Source: a virus
Virus record (IMG/VR): IMGVR_UViG_3300032677_000167
Location: 1 to 22,726 of that record
Reading direction: 5' to 3' (one strand)
Length of the DNA: 22,726 nt
Below, in pieces: positions 1-7,052 of this stretch. Positions within the stretch are counted from its first letter, which is position 1; every line of letters starts with the position of its first letter. The notes below the pieces were generated by a model. It was not told the origin of the DNA. It searched no databases and saw nothing but the letters and a program-made list of their open reading frames with translations. The position numbers and the translations under genes are program-made.

Positions 1-20
1 AATACTCTCGCAAGAGTATT
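1..20 (-). terminator. Perfect inverted repeat after gene 23, possible terminator
   Basis: Bases 1-8 and 13-20 are exact inverted complements, forming an 8-bp stem with a 4-base loop. It lies 20 bases downstream of the gene 23 stop codon on the minus strand. Whether a T-run follows cannot be seen because the window ends here, so it may be a terminator or an RNA-end stabilising hairpin. The stem overlaps the late promoter at 17-24, so transcripts starting at that promoter would not contain the whole hairpin. Confidence 0.4.
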
Positions 21-24
21 TATA
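17..24 (-). promoter_or_regulatory. T4-type late promoter for the gene left of the window
   Basis: Exact TATAAATA on the minus strand, the octamer recognised in T4 by the gp55 late sigma factor together with the gp33/gp45 coactivators. It sits just after gene 23 and points out of the window, where T4-like phages usually carry a vertex gene (24) or other late genes. Confidence 0.55.
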
Positions 25-39
25 TAAAAAGTATACCCA

Positions 40-1428
40 TCAAATGATATTCGCAACAACGAAACGACGGTAGAAAACGTTCTGATTTTGAACGAGCGCA
101 CCAGTTGTAGTTGAAGCAGCACCGTTGACTGCACCAGCAGCGAATGGGTTAGCGACCATGCCGTAGCGTGTCTTGAACCCGATCTTTGGCTGGAAGGTAT
201 CCTGACCAACTGCACGAACCATCTGTAGTGGAACGTATGGGCAGTAGAACACACCAGCATCAAATGCTGATGAACCCTTGTAACCGACAACGGCGTAGTT
301 ACCACCAGCATATGGATCGATATAGACGCGAATGCGACCATTTAGGACACCAGCAAAGGTGTTGCCTGTATCGTCAACCTGGAGGTTGTTGCTGTTTAGA
401 GCAGGAGCGTAGTCAAGAACACCGGCCATCTGTAGAGCAGAAGCAACGTCTGATGAACAGATTAGGATGTTACCTTTACCACGACGAGTTGCCTTGGCAA
501 TAGCGTTAGCTTCACGTTCGATCTGGAACATTAGGCCCTTGAACTTTTCAACTGACCAACGGCCGTTTGAGTCAACGTCAAGGTCGAATACGCCTGGGTT
601 AGTAGTATCAACAGCACCTGCGGCTGAAGTTAGAACAACTGTACGAACGACTTCACGGTTGATTTCAGCAAGGATTTCAGCAGAAAGAATGGTTGAAAGT
701 TCTGTTTCTGCATCTAGACCATGGATTGCTTTTAGATCCTGGGCTAGTTCGATTGAATATTCAGCCTTTAGAGCGCGTGAGTTTGCAGTAACAGTAACCT
801 TATCGATTGAGAAGGCCATCTGAGCAAAATCGTTGCCTAGTGTGGTTGAACCTAGCTGTTCAGCATATGAGGTCTGCATACCACCTTCAAAGTTGTAGGT
901 CTGTGAGTTACCTGAAACAATGACAGTGTTTGAAACGCCATAGACGCCACCAAGATCGCTTGAAGCACCACCGACAACCTGTGTGTTACCAACAGTTGTA
1001 TTAGCAGTGATAGAAGCGTTTGAGCCGTAGTATGATGACTGGGCAGTGTTTGGTTCGTAGTAGAACGCATCGTTGCCAGCCTGGTTTGAATACTGTGGAC
1101 GTAGAGCGAAGATTAGCCCAGTTGGACCAGTCATTGGCTGAACACCGCAGATGTCATAAGCGATTAGGTTAGGCATCGCACGACGAACTAGTGAGATAAG
1201 CACTGGATCGTAGTTTAGTGAACCACCTGAAACGTTAGTTGGGGCTGAGTCTGAAGTTTCTAGAAGTGACTGCATTGAGCCTTGGGCACCAGCTTCGCGT
1301 AGAGCGGTTTCGGTGTTTTCAAGTAGCTGTGCAACAACCGAACGCTTGTGTGCATCTTGGATCTTTGGAAGATCAGGATGTTCAAGCACTGGGCCCCACT
1401 TTGATTGGATCTGTTCGTTGAGTAACAT
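40..1428 (-). CDS. 23: Major capsid protein (T4 gp23-like)
   Basis: This 462-residue protein forms the hexameric shell of the head. The sequence carries the family signature around residues 84-107 (RRAMPNLIAYDICGVQPMTG), followed by the PTGLIFALRPQY block; T4 gp23 has the same block. The end (FYRRFVVANII) is also typical. The family's N-terminal segment is removed by the prohead protease after a (L/I)-X-E motif. Two candidate sites are visible: LRE|AG after residue 45 and LLE|TS after residue 57. The ATG is preceded by GGGAGA seven bases upstream, and a late promoter lies 37 bases upstream. It is the last gene of the block, directly after the scaffold gene 22, as in T4. At 462 residues it is shorter than T4 gp23 (521) and similar to marine T4-like capsids. 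Confidence 0.97.
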   Translation of the reverse strand: MLLNEQIQSKWGPVLEHPDLPKIQDAHKRSVVAQLLENTETALREAGAQGSMQSLLETSDSAPTNVSGGSLNYDPVLISLVRRAMPNLIAYDICGVQPMTGPTGLIFALRPQYSNQAGNDAFYYEPNTAQSSYYGSNASITANTTVGNTQVVGGASSDLGGVYGVSNTVIVSGNSQTYNFEGGMQTSYAEQLGSTTLGNDFAQMAFSIDKVTVTANSRALKAEYSIELAQDLKAIHGLDAETELSTILSAEILAEINREVVRTVVLTSAAGAVDTTNPGVFDLDVDSNGRWSVEKFKGLMFQIEREANAIAKATRRGKGNILICSSDVASALQMAGVLDYAPALNSNNLQVDDTGNTFAGVLNGRIRVYIDPYAGGNYAVVGYKGSSAFDAGVFYCPYVPLQMVRAVGQDTFQPKIGFKTRYGMVANPFAAGAVNGAASTTTGALVQNQNVFYRRFVVANII

Positions 1429-1464
1429 TGTGTTCTCCCTTTTTCTTTCTATTTGGGTTACAGT

Positions 1465-1472
1465 TATTTATA
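1465..1472 (-). promoter_or_regulatory. Late promoter of gene 23
   Basis: Exact TATAAATA on the minus strand, 37 nt upstream of the gene 23 ATG, in the 47-nt gap between genes 22 and 23. A dedicated promoter suits the very high demand for capsid protein. Confidence 0.75.
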
Positions 1473-1475
1473 TTT

Positions 1476-2771
1476 TTACTTTTTTGCAGATTGCGAAATT
1501 GCTCTCATGTATACTGACATTGGTCCAGATACGTCTGAATGATCATCGTCATCAGTTTCATAGTCTGTTGCTTCGGTCAAAGCGACTGTTTTCTTTCCAC
1601 CTTCAGTTGGGAAGTAGGTCTCTTTGATTACACCAAGCTTCTTAGTGAACTCAGTCACGTCTGAATATTCGATGCCTTCAACAAGTGAACGAAGCTTTTC
1701 TTGTTGTGTTAGAGGAAGTGTATCAACTGCTTCTGCGAATACTCTATCAACTTCTAGAGAATCGACATAATCCTTCAACTCAACATTTTCTTTAACAACT
1801 GAGTTGACGCGGCTTTCAAGATCAATCACTTGCTGTGATAGTTCTTCGATAACATCAACTTTGTCTTCTGGAATATCAACATAGTTTTGTTCAAATAGAT
1901 CCTTAAGACCATGAATGAAGCCTTCAACGACTTCAGCCTTTAGACCCGATTCAATAGCAATCTCATTATCTGCAACCCATTGTTCGACGGCATATGAGAG
2001 ATACTTGTCAACGTTCTCTGATAGTTGTTCAATCTTGTCTGCTAGGGCTTCAACTAGATTTGATTCAAACTCTTCTTCGATGCGGGCAACTTCAGCGTAT
2101 AGACGCGCATTAACAGCAGCTTCAAAAATGGTACGTGCTTTTTCACGTACTTCTTCTGATAGTTCTTCACCACCAAACATGATGTCTAGGTCTTCAGCAG
2201 CGATAGTAGCGGCTGATGAACCCTTAGCTGATGTTGGTGAGAGATGCATTTGTGCGATAGTTTCGCCGTCTGACATATCGTCCTTGGCCATTGCACCAGG
2301 ATTACGGCGAGTAGCTTTGGCTTTTGATGCATCGTGCTTGAAGTTGTCGTCGGTTAGACCCTTGAAGATATCACCGATCTTCTGTGTTGGCATACCTGAA
2401 ACGTGTGCCATAAGAGCATTGATAGCTTCTGCTTTAGTAGCAAACTGTGGCATTGCTTCTTGACCACCTGATAGCTTATCAGCATCACGACCTTTATGAC
2501 CATCCTTACCTAGTGGATCGGCTGTGTGGCTGATACCATCGGAAGCGGCGAACTCTTGTAGATTTTCTTCTTTCATTGAACATACCTTTGCGTAGTGGCG
2601 TTTTCCGTGAGCAACAGCAGCAGCGTGTGGATGACCTTCATTAGCATCTTCTACTTCATCATAGATATGCTGATGGGCTTCTTCCTTTGACATGCCAGAT
2701 TTATGTGCATGTCGGGCTGCTTTCTCTGCGATATCGCGAAGATCCTTATCTTGAATGGTCTTTTCTTCCAT
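1476..2771 (-). CDS. 22: Prohead core scaffold protein (T4 gp22-like), N-terminally extended
   Basis: Gp22 is the main internal scaffold that shapes the T4 prohead and is later digested by gp21. The recognisable scaffold part begins near residue 195 (DIMFGGEELSEEVREKARTI, then FEAAVNAR). It continues as charged, mostly helical sequence with heptad-like stretches (about residues 225-350), as expected for a scaffold. Several L-X-E tripeptides are potential protease sites. At 431 residues it is much longer than T4 gp22 (269). The first 65 residues are His/Ala/Glu-rich and look like an added segment. Met66 is preceded by AAAGG at 8-base spacing, so an internal start at 2576 is possible. I keep the outer ATG because it has AAGGAAG upstream and a late promoter 31 nt away. 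The gene lies between 21 and 23, as in T4. Gene identity is fairly sure; the true start is less so. Confidence 0.88.
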   Translation of the reverse strand: MEEKTIQDKDLRDIAEKAARHAHKSGMSKEEAHQHIYDEVEDANEGHPHAAAVAHGKRHYAKVCSMKEENLQEFAASDGISHTADPLGKDGHKGRDADKLSGGQEAMPQFATKAEAINALMAHVSGMPTQKIGDIFKGLTDDNFKHDASKAKATRRNPGAMAKDDMSDGETIAQMHLSPTSAKGSSAATIAAEDLDIMFGGEELSEEVREKARTIFEAAVNARLYAEVARIEEEFESNLVEALADKIEQLSENVDKYLSYAVEQWVADNEIAIESGLKAEVVEGFIHGLKDLFEQNYVDIPEDKVDVIEELSQQVIDLESRVNSVVKENVELKDYVDSLEVDRVFAEAVDTLPLTQQEKLRSLVEGIEYSDVTEFTKKLGVIKETYFPTEGGKKTVALTEATDYETDDDDHSDVSGPMSVYMRAISQSAKK

Positions 2772-2801
2772 GACTATTGCTTCCTTTTATTTACTATATG
2801 C

Positions 2802-2809
2802 TATTTATA
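2802..2809 (-). promoter_or_regulatory. Late promoter of gene 22
   Basis: Exact TATAAATA on the minus strand. The TAA stop codon of gene 21 is embedded in the octamer (bases 2807-2805), so the end of gene 21 and the promoter of gene 22 share sequence. The ATG of gene 22 is 31 nt downstream. Confidence 0.72.
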
Positions 2810-3482
2810 AAAATGTTTTCGTCGCGAGAGAACTTAGATAGTTTTCGAAAAGACGCATTTGATTATTAGAAATCTCCGTCATCGACATCTTCTTTAGTTC
2901 TTTTTTGGTTTCTTCTAGTTTCTCTGCGGCTCTCCAAGAACCAGCAGCAACGTCATAAACCCATTCAACGTTTTCCATTACGCCACGAACGAATGCATTG
3001 TGTGCGGAAGGATCAGCAACAATATCAGCAGCAGTGGCAAGCATAAAGTCATCTTGAACGCGCATGATGCCATCGACTGATTTTAGTGTTCCCATGCCAC
3101 GCGATGAAACGCCTAAGTTTGCGCCTTCATCTAAAAGATTCTTTACAATCAATCCCATTGGTGTTTCTGTGATCTTTGCTTTACCAATGAAGTCTGACCC
3201 TTCTTGGCGAAGCGACTTGATCATCATGCAAACACGATCTAGATTGATTGATGGACCAGCAGGGTGACCTAGTTCACCGTATGCGCGATTTGTTTCAATA
3301 AGTTCTTTTGTGTAACGAGCGACTTCTTTAGCAAGAACTTTTGACTCATAGATACGACCGTTCTTGTTAGGGCGATCACCCATGAGAAAAACACCTTCAA
3401 CATGATATTGCTTCTTGCCACCTTCAGTGGCTTCTTTTAGAACATCAAGTTTGCTGTCTAGCATTTCGCAAATGAGTTTCAT
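2805..3482 (-). CDS. 21: Prohead core maturation protease (T4 gp21-like)
   Basis: This serine protease is built into the prohead core and cleaves scaffold, capsid and core proteins after (L/I)-X-E during maturation. The 225 residues carry the hallmarks of the herpesvirus-assemblin-like fold: NKNGRIYE near residues 39-46, GELGHP with the catalytic His at 73, and GVSSRGMG with the catalytic Ser at 126 or 127, followed by a conserved Asp in ADIVADPSAH (about residue 157). Length is close to T4 gp21 (212). The gene starts one base after the stop of the preceding gene, with GGAG 9 bases before the ATG, so it is likely translated from the same transcript. Its stop is embedded in the gene 22 promoter. 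Confidence 0.95.
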   Translation of the reverse strand: MKLICEMLDSKLDVLKEATEGGKKQYHVEGVFLMGDRPNKNGRIYESKVLAKEVARYTKELIETNRAYGELGHPAGPSINLDRVCMMIKSLRQEGSDFIGKAKITETPMGLIVKNLLDEGANLGVSSRGMGTLKSVDGIMRVQDDFMLATAADIVADPSAHNAFVRGVMENVEWVYDVAAGSWRAAEKLEETKKELKKMSMTEISNNQMRLFENYLSSLATKTFL

Positions 3483-3483
3483 C

Positions 3484-4620
3484 TTACTTTACTCCGTGTG
3501 CTTTGCGAATCTTAGCGAGTATTGCACCAGCAACCTTTTCGCCGCTCTCTTTTGAACCGTATTTCTTACCAGCTTTAGCAGCAATCATAGCAAAGCTTTT
3601 GCCTGGTTTGCCCAAGTCTTTGCCTGCGCGACCAGCTTTAGCTGATAGGACTTCTTCTTTAGCTAGTGCTTGCTCACCGTTGTTTTTGAAAGCAGTTGGC
3701 TTTGCTGTATCGGTGTTGTCTTTGTTTTCTGAACCGTCATCGTCTTCATCGTCACTATCTTCGTCCTTAGTGTCCGAGATATGCTTTGCGACTGAGTTGA
3801 CAAAGTTCTTGGCTAGTTCTAGTTTTTCTAGAACCCAATCAGGAAGCTTTGCGGTGTCTTCAATGTTTTCGTATAGTTCGGCGGCTTGTGTAGCAATCAC
3901 TTCAAGATTGTCACGGGCGGCAGTTACAGTTTCGTCTGCACCTTCGTCGCTGTCATCGTCGCCAGCATCTGAATCTGTGTTCTTGTTGCTGCCGTCTTTG
4001 CCCATTCCTGGCTGATCTGATGAAGATGATTGACCTGACCAACCTGGGCTGTCTGAAGTTGCTGGAGCAGGAGCCATTGGCTCACCTAGTTCTGATAGAT
4101 ACGCTTCACTGGTAACAACCTGTGGTGGAATCTTTACATGATGCTTCTTTTGTTGCGGTTCTGATGTTTCATCACCAGCAACTTCTGAGGTTTCATGCTC
4201 TGAACCATGCGTAGACATTGCACCTTTCTTTTGTGCATTGACTGGTTCTACCTTTACCTTACGTGCAGCCATAGCAACTACAGATTCGGCAACTTTCTTT
4301 TTGATTTTTTCTTTGTTTGTTTCGCCATGTCCGTTACGATATGCAGCTTCGTCTTGGCCAGTTTCATAATCGGCGCGGCGAGTTGTATCATCTTTTACGC
4401 TACCACCATCAAAAGTGTCTTCATTTTCTTTTGGAGACATATTTGGCTGATTGCGTCTAAGTGTTGGATGTGCTGCACCAAACTTCTTAATGCCAGCTTT
4501 AGCTGCATCACCAAGAACGTAGTTGGCAATGTCTTCAGCAGGAGCCTTGACTAGTTTACGAGCCAAGTCCTTAGGCTGATTTGGAATCGCCATCTTTGAT
4601 TTGTTGTCTTGGTCAGCCAT
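3484..4620 (-). CDS. Acidic prohead-associated protein of unknown function at the gp68 position
   Basis: I do not recognise a T4 equivalent, although the position between genes 67 and 21 is that of T4 gene 68, a small prohead core protein. The 378 residues look modular. The N-terminal half is hydrophilic and probably disordered. A Ser/Asp/Glu-rich acidic stretch (about 200-225) leads to a helical segment around residues 235-275 with ELYENIED and LPDWVLEKLELAKNFVNSV. A second acidic stretch follows (about 280-305). The basic C-terminus holds AKAGRAGKDLGKPGKSFAMI, AAKAGKKYG and AGAILAKIRKAHG. From memory, the LPDWV helix and the basic tail resemble segments in uncharacterised marine phage proteins. 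Start codon ATG has GAGGA upstream and lies one base after the 67-like gene; the stop is one base before gene 21. A role as a core or internal head protein is inferred from context only. Confidence 0.85.
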   Translation of the reverse strand: MADQDNKSKMAIPNQPKDLARKLVKAPAEDIANYVLGDAAKAGIKKFGAAHPTLRRNQPNMSPKENEDTFDGGSVKDDTTRRADYETGQDEAAYRNGHGETNKEKIKKKVAESVVAMAARKVKVEPVNAQKKGAMSTHGSEHETSEVAGDETSEPQQKKHHVKIPPQVVTSEAYLSELGEPMAPAPATSDSPGWSGQSSSSDQPGMGKDGSNKNTDSDAGDDDSDEGADETVTAARDNLEVIATQAAELYENIEDTAKLPDWVLEKLELAKNFVNSVAKHISDTKDEDSDDEDDDGSENKDNTDTAKPTAFKNNGEQALAKEEVLSAKAGRAGKDLGKPGKSFAMIAAKAGKKYGSKESGEKVAGAILAKIRKAHGVK

Positions 4621-4621
4621 A

Positions 4622-4783
4622 TTAGTCCTCTGTGTTAAAAAACTTCTTTGCTACTTCAATCTTCTTATCGTCTAGGATTTCTGCAACGCGATCCTTTAGA
4701 ATAGAATCAACGGCTGCTTGAACTCCGACAATATTACCGTCAATAGCAAAGTTAACGATATCTGATGAATCATAGTCTGACAT
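4622..4783 (-). CDS. 67: Small prohead core protein (T4 gp67-like)
   Basis: This 53-residue gene reads MSDYDSSDIVNFAIDGNIVG at its start and ends KKIEVAKKFFNTED. It begins with ATG after a GGAG at 6-base spacing, and two overlapping late promoters lie 27-40 nt upstream. It sits directly between portal gene 20 and the gp68-position gene, where T4 has gene 67, whose small acidic product is an essential prohead core component removed during maturation. The pattern of a helical N-terminus followed by VAEILDDKKIEVAKKFF resembles the short core proteins of marine T4-like phages. The coding call is strong because of spacing, promoter and ribosome site. The gp67 assignment rests mainly on position and general similarity. 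Confidence 0.75.
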   Translation of the reverse strand: MSDYDSSDIVNFAIDGNIVGVQAAVDSILKDRVAEILDDKKIEVAKKFFNTED

Positions 4784-4809
4784 AATATTCTCCACTTTTT
4801 GATTATTCT

Positions 4810-4823
4810 TATTTATATTTATA
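4810..4823 (-). promoter_or_regulatory. Two overlapping late promoters before the gp67-like gene
   Basis: Two exact TATAAATA octamers on the minus strand, at 4810-4817 and 4816-4823, overlap by two bases. They lie between the portal stop and the 67-like ATG. They probably drive 67, the gp68-position gene and gene 21 as one late transcript, since no other octamer occurs before 2809. Confidence 0.72.
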
Positions 4824-4826
4824 GTA

Positions 4827-6428
4827 TTACTGACTTAGCTGGGGTTCTTCTGGCCCACTTTGTTGTTGTCCAGGAGGTCCAGCTGGTGCACCAGAACCGT
4901 CATCAGGCATTTGTGGCTGAGGAAGTTGTGCTTGAAGTTCCATTTGTTGTTTCTGCAACTCAAAGTTCTTCTCTACATCTTCTTGCATTTCAATCTGCAT
5001 CTGTGCAATATCATCATCTGATAGCTGTAGGATCTGCTTCTGTACCCACTCTTCTGAGTAATACTTACCAACATATGGATCAACTAGAGCAAGTGTATTG
5101 ATTCTGTTTGTAATGATTTCAGCTTGCTTCAACTCTGCGAAGTAGTTGTCAACCTGAAAGTCAAAGTGAATCTTATTGTGAATGTCTTTCCAGTCTACGT
5201 CTGAAATAACACCAGTTAGAATAAGCTGCTTTTCAAGTGTCTTGTAGAATAGTTCTGCAAACTTGGTACGAAGGCGAAGAATGAACTTCTGAAACTTCAA
5301 CTCATCGCGGCTGATTTCAGATGAACGCCCTAGATTGAATCCAGAGTCGCTGATCATGCGAGACACAGGAACGTTTAGCGACTGATAAAGTTTCTTTTCA
5401 AAATATTCAACGTCGGCTAGTTCGCCTAGGTTCTGACCTGAAGGCAATGTAGTAACCTGAGTACCACCACCATCAGCACGGCGAGGGAACCAGAAGTCTT
5501 CTAGCATCGTCATAAACTTACGATCATCACGAATGTTGCCTGTCGTGGCATCGTAGATCAAGCGGTTTTTGTGCTTGACCATGATGTCGCGAACATACTG
5601 CTCGGCTTTCATTTTTGGTAGATTGCCAACATCGATTGAGAAGATACGACGCTCTGGCGCACGAGAGATACGGTAGATGACCGTAGCGTCTTCTAGAATA
5701 CGAAGCTGGTTAAGTGGCTTGATTGCTTTGTGTAGATAGCCAAGGACGATTTTATTATCTTTATCGACCACACCAGATGTGACGTGGACGATTGAGTCCT
5801 TGGCGATCTGTAGCCCCTGATTGTCCATACCGGTAGCAGAAGCGCCTTTGAAGCCGCGTTCATTATACATGTAGAACTCTGAGTCTGTTACGTTGGTGTA
5901 AATCTGCCCTTTACGAACACGCTTGACTGGACGGATCTTTCTGATCTTACGTGGATCAATATAGCGTAGTTCTTTGATGCCTGAACGAGGATCATTGATG
6001 TCGATCATCACGTGGTAGTATAGACGACCATCAACGTACCAACGCTTGAAGATTTCGTAGCCGTAGTTATTAAAATCAAATAACTCTGAAACTTTTTCCC
6101 ATTCTTGAGAAATACGTTCTTTGATATTGTCGGCATATTCTAGATCGTCTAGATTGATTTCGACAATCTTTTTATTGTCTTCTTTAACAATCGCTTCCGA
6201 AACGATATCATTAACCGCCAGTTCTACTTCTGGCTGAATAGACATTTCGCGATACTTGGCAACGATTTCGGCTTCAGTTCTAGCAGAACCTTCTAAGTCG
6301 AGATACGTACCGTAAGTACCACCAGCAGAAACAACTAGAGCCCCATCATCTGTCTCTCTAGGAGCAAATGATGGGATGTCTAGTTGTTCTTCTTCTCTCT
6401 TGAATTCCCAACCAAATAACTTTACCAT
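4827..6428 (-). CDS. 20: Portal vertex protein (T4 gp20-like)
   Basis: The portal forms the dodecameric ring at one head vertex through which the terminase pumps DNA, and it nucleates prohead assembly. The 533 residues match T4 gp20 in length (524) and in landmarks: an N-terminal EAEIVAKYREMSIQPEVELA block with VNDIVSEAIV (about residues 52-80), ELRYIDPRKIRKIRPVK near 149-165, FWFPRRADGGGTQVTTLPSG near 312-331, and SLNVPVSRM followed by FNLGRSSEISRDE near 350-375. The C-terminal 45 residues are Gln/Pro-rich and probably disordered. GAGG precedes the ATG by about 8 bases. The stop lies just before the tandem late promoters of the next operon. Confidence 0.97.
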   Translation of the reverse strand: MVKLFGWEFKREEEQLDIPSFAPRETDDGALVVSAGGTYGTYLDLEGSARTEAEIVAKYREMSIQPEVELAVNDIVSEAIVKEDNKKIVEINLDDLEYADNIKERISQEWEKVSELFDFNNYGYEIFKRWYVDGRLYYHVMIDINDPRSGIKELRYIDPRKIRKIRPVKRVRKGQIYTNVTDSEFYMYNERGFKGASATGMDNQGLQIAKDSIVHVTSGVVDKDNKIVLGYLHKAIKPLNQLRILEDATVIYRISRAPERRIFSIDVGNLPKMKAEQYVRDIMVKHKNRLIYDATTGNIRDDRKFMTMLEDFWFPRRADGGGTQVTTLPSGQNLGELADVEYFEKKLYQSLNVPVSRMISDSGFNLGRSSEISRDELKFQKFILRLRTKFAELFYKTLEKQLILTGVISDVDWKDIHNKIHFDFQVDNYFAELKQAEIITNRINTLALVDPYVGKYYSEEWVQKQILQLSDDDIAQMQIEMQEDVEKNFELQKQQMELQAQLPQPQMPDDGSGAPAGPPGQQQSGPEEPQLSQ

Positions 6429-6456
6429 AACAATTCCTCAGTAAACCTTTACAGTC

Positions 6457-6464
6457 TACTTATA
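6457..6464 (-). promoter_or_regulatory. Possible variant late promoter of gene 20
   Basis: TATAAGTA on the minus strand, one base away from the late octamer, 29 nt before the gene 20 ATG. The spacing fits the other late promoters here, but the mismatch leaves it uncertain. Gene 20 may instead be read from the gene 18 promoter through 18-19-20. Confidence 0.4.
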
Positions 6465-7022
6465 TTAGTTACCGCCAGCATTGCCTGTTGGACCGGGTTT
6501 GACCTCCCACCAATCGTACATGAATGTTACGCGGAACTCTTCGATCTGATCTGTTGTGTTCCAGTCTAGATCGATTGCAGAAATATCAGCAGGATAGATA
6601 CCATGAAAAGTATATTGGCGAATAGCCGCGCCTGTCTTGCTATATTGCGTAACAGTAGCATCTGCTTTGTATGCAAGTGGTGATGATGATCCTCCCGCTA
6701 TAGTTCTTAAGTTGCCTTGAAAACTATTGATTTTATTTGACCAATCTTCCATAGCATTGCGGACTAAAAAGTCTTCATCATTGATTACGGTTACTGTCCA
6801 ATCCGCATATGTACGGTCACCCGCAAGATTAATCTTACGACCAAAATAAGGAACTTGAATGTTTCCTAGTCTTGCTTCTGGAATAGAAGATGCCTTTATC
6901 ATGAAAGGCATCTTCCTATCTGCAAGAGGATTTCCTGGATTGTTGAACTGAACACTGAAGAGCGACTGTCTAGCGCCGCCCCCAGTTAGATTTGATTTAA
7001 TATCGTTAACGCTAAAGGTCAT
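6465..7022 (-). CDS. 19: Tail tube protein (T4 gp19-like)
   Basis: Gp19 polymerises into the rigid inner tube of the contractile tail. The protein has 185 residues (T4: 163) and shows the family layout: SLFSVQFNNPGNPLADRKMP near the N-terminus, IQVPYFGRKINLAGDRTY in the middle, and EEFRVTFMYDWWEV close to the C-terminus. AGGAG lies 8 bases before the ATG. It follows gene 18 after 30 nt and precedes gene 20 after 36 nt, the T4 order. No exact late promoter is seen in front of it, so it is probably co-transcribed with the sheath gene. Confidence 0.95.
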   Translation of the reverse strand: MTFSVNDIKSNLTGGGARQSLFSVQFNNPGNPLADRKMPFMIKASSIPEARLGNIQVPYFGRKINLAGDRTYADWTVTVINDEDFLVRNAMEDWSNKINSFQGNLRTIAGGSSSPLAYKADATVTQYSKTGAAIRQYTFHGIYPADISAIDLDWNTTDQIEEFRVTFMYDWWEVKPGPTGNAGGN

Positions 7023-7052
7023 TGATTATTCTCCTATTTTATCTCATTAGCC

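Noticed and set aside
1915-2463. Plus-strand frame of 182 codons opposite gene 22, and other long plus-strand frames opposite genes 23, 21, the fibre gene and the right-end gene
   Set aside because: They are shadows of strong minus-strand coding regions. They lack ribosome sites and recognisable motifs, and their composition mirrors the opposite strand.
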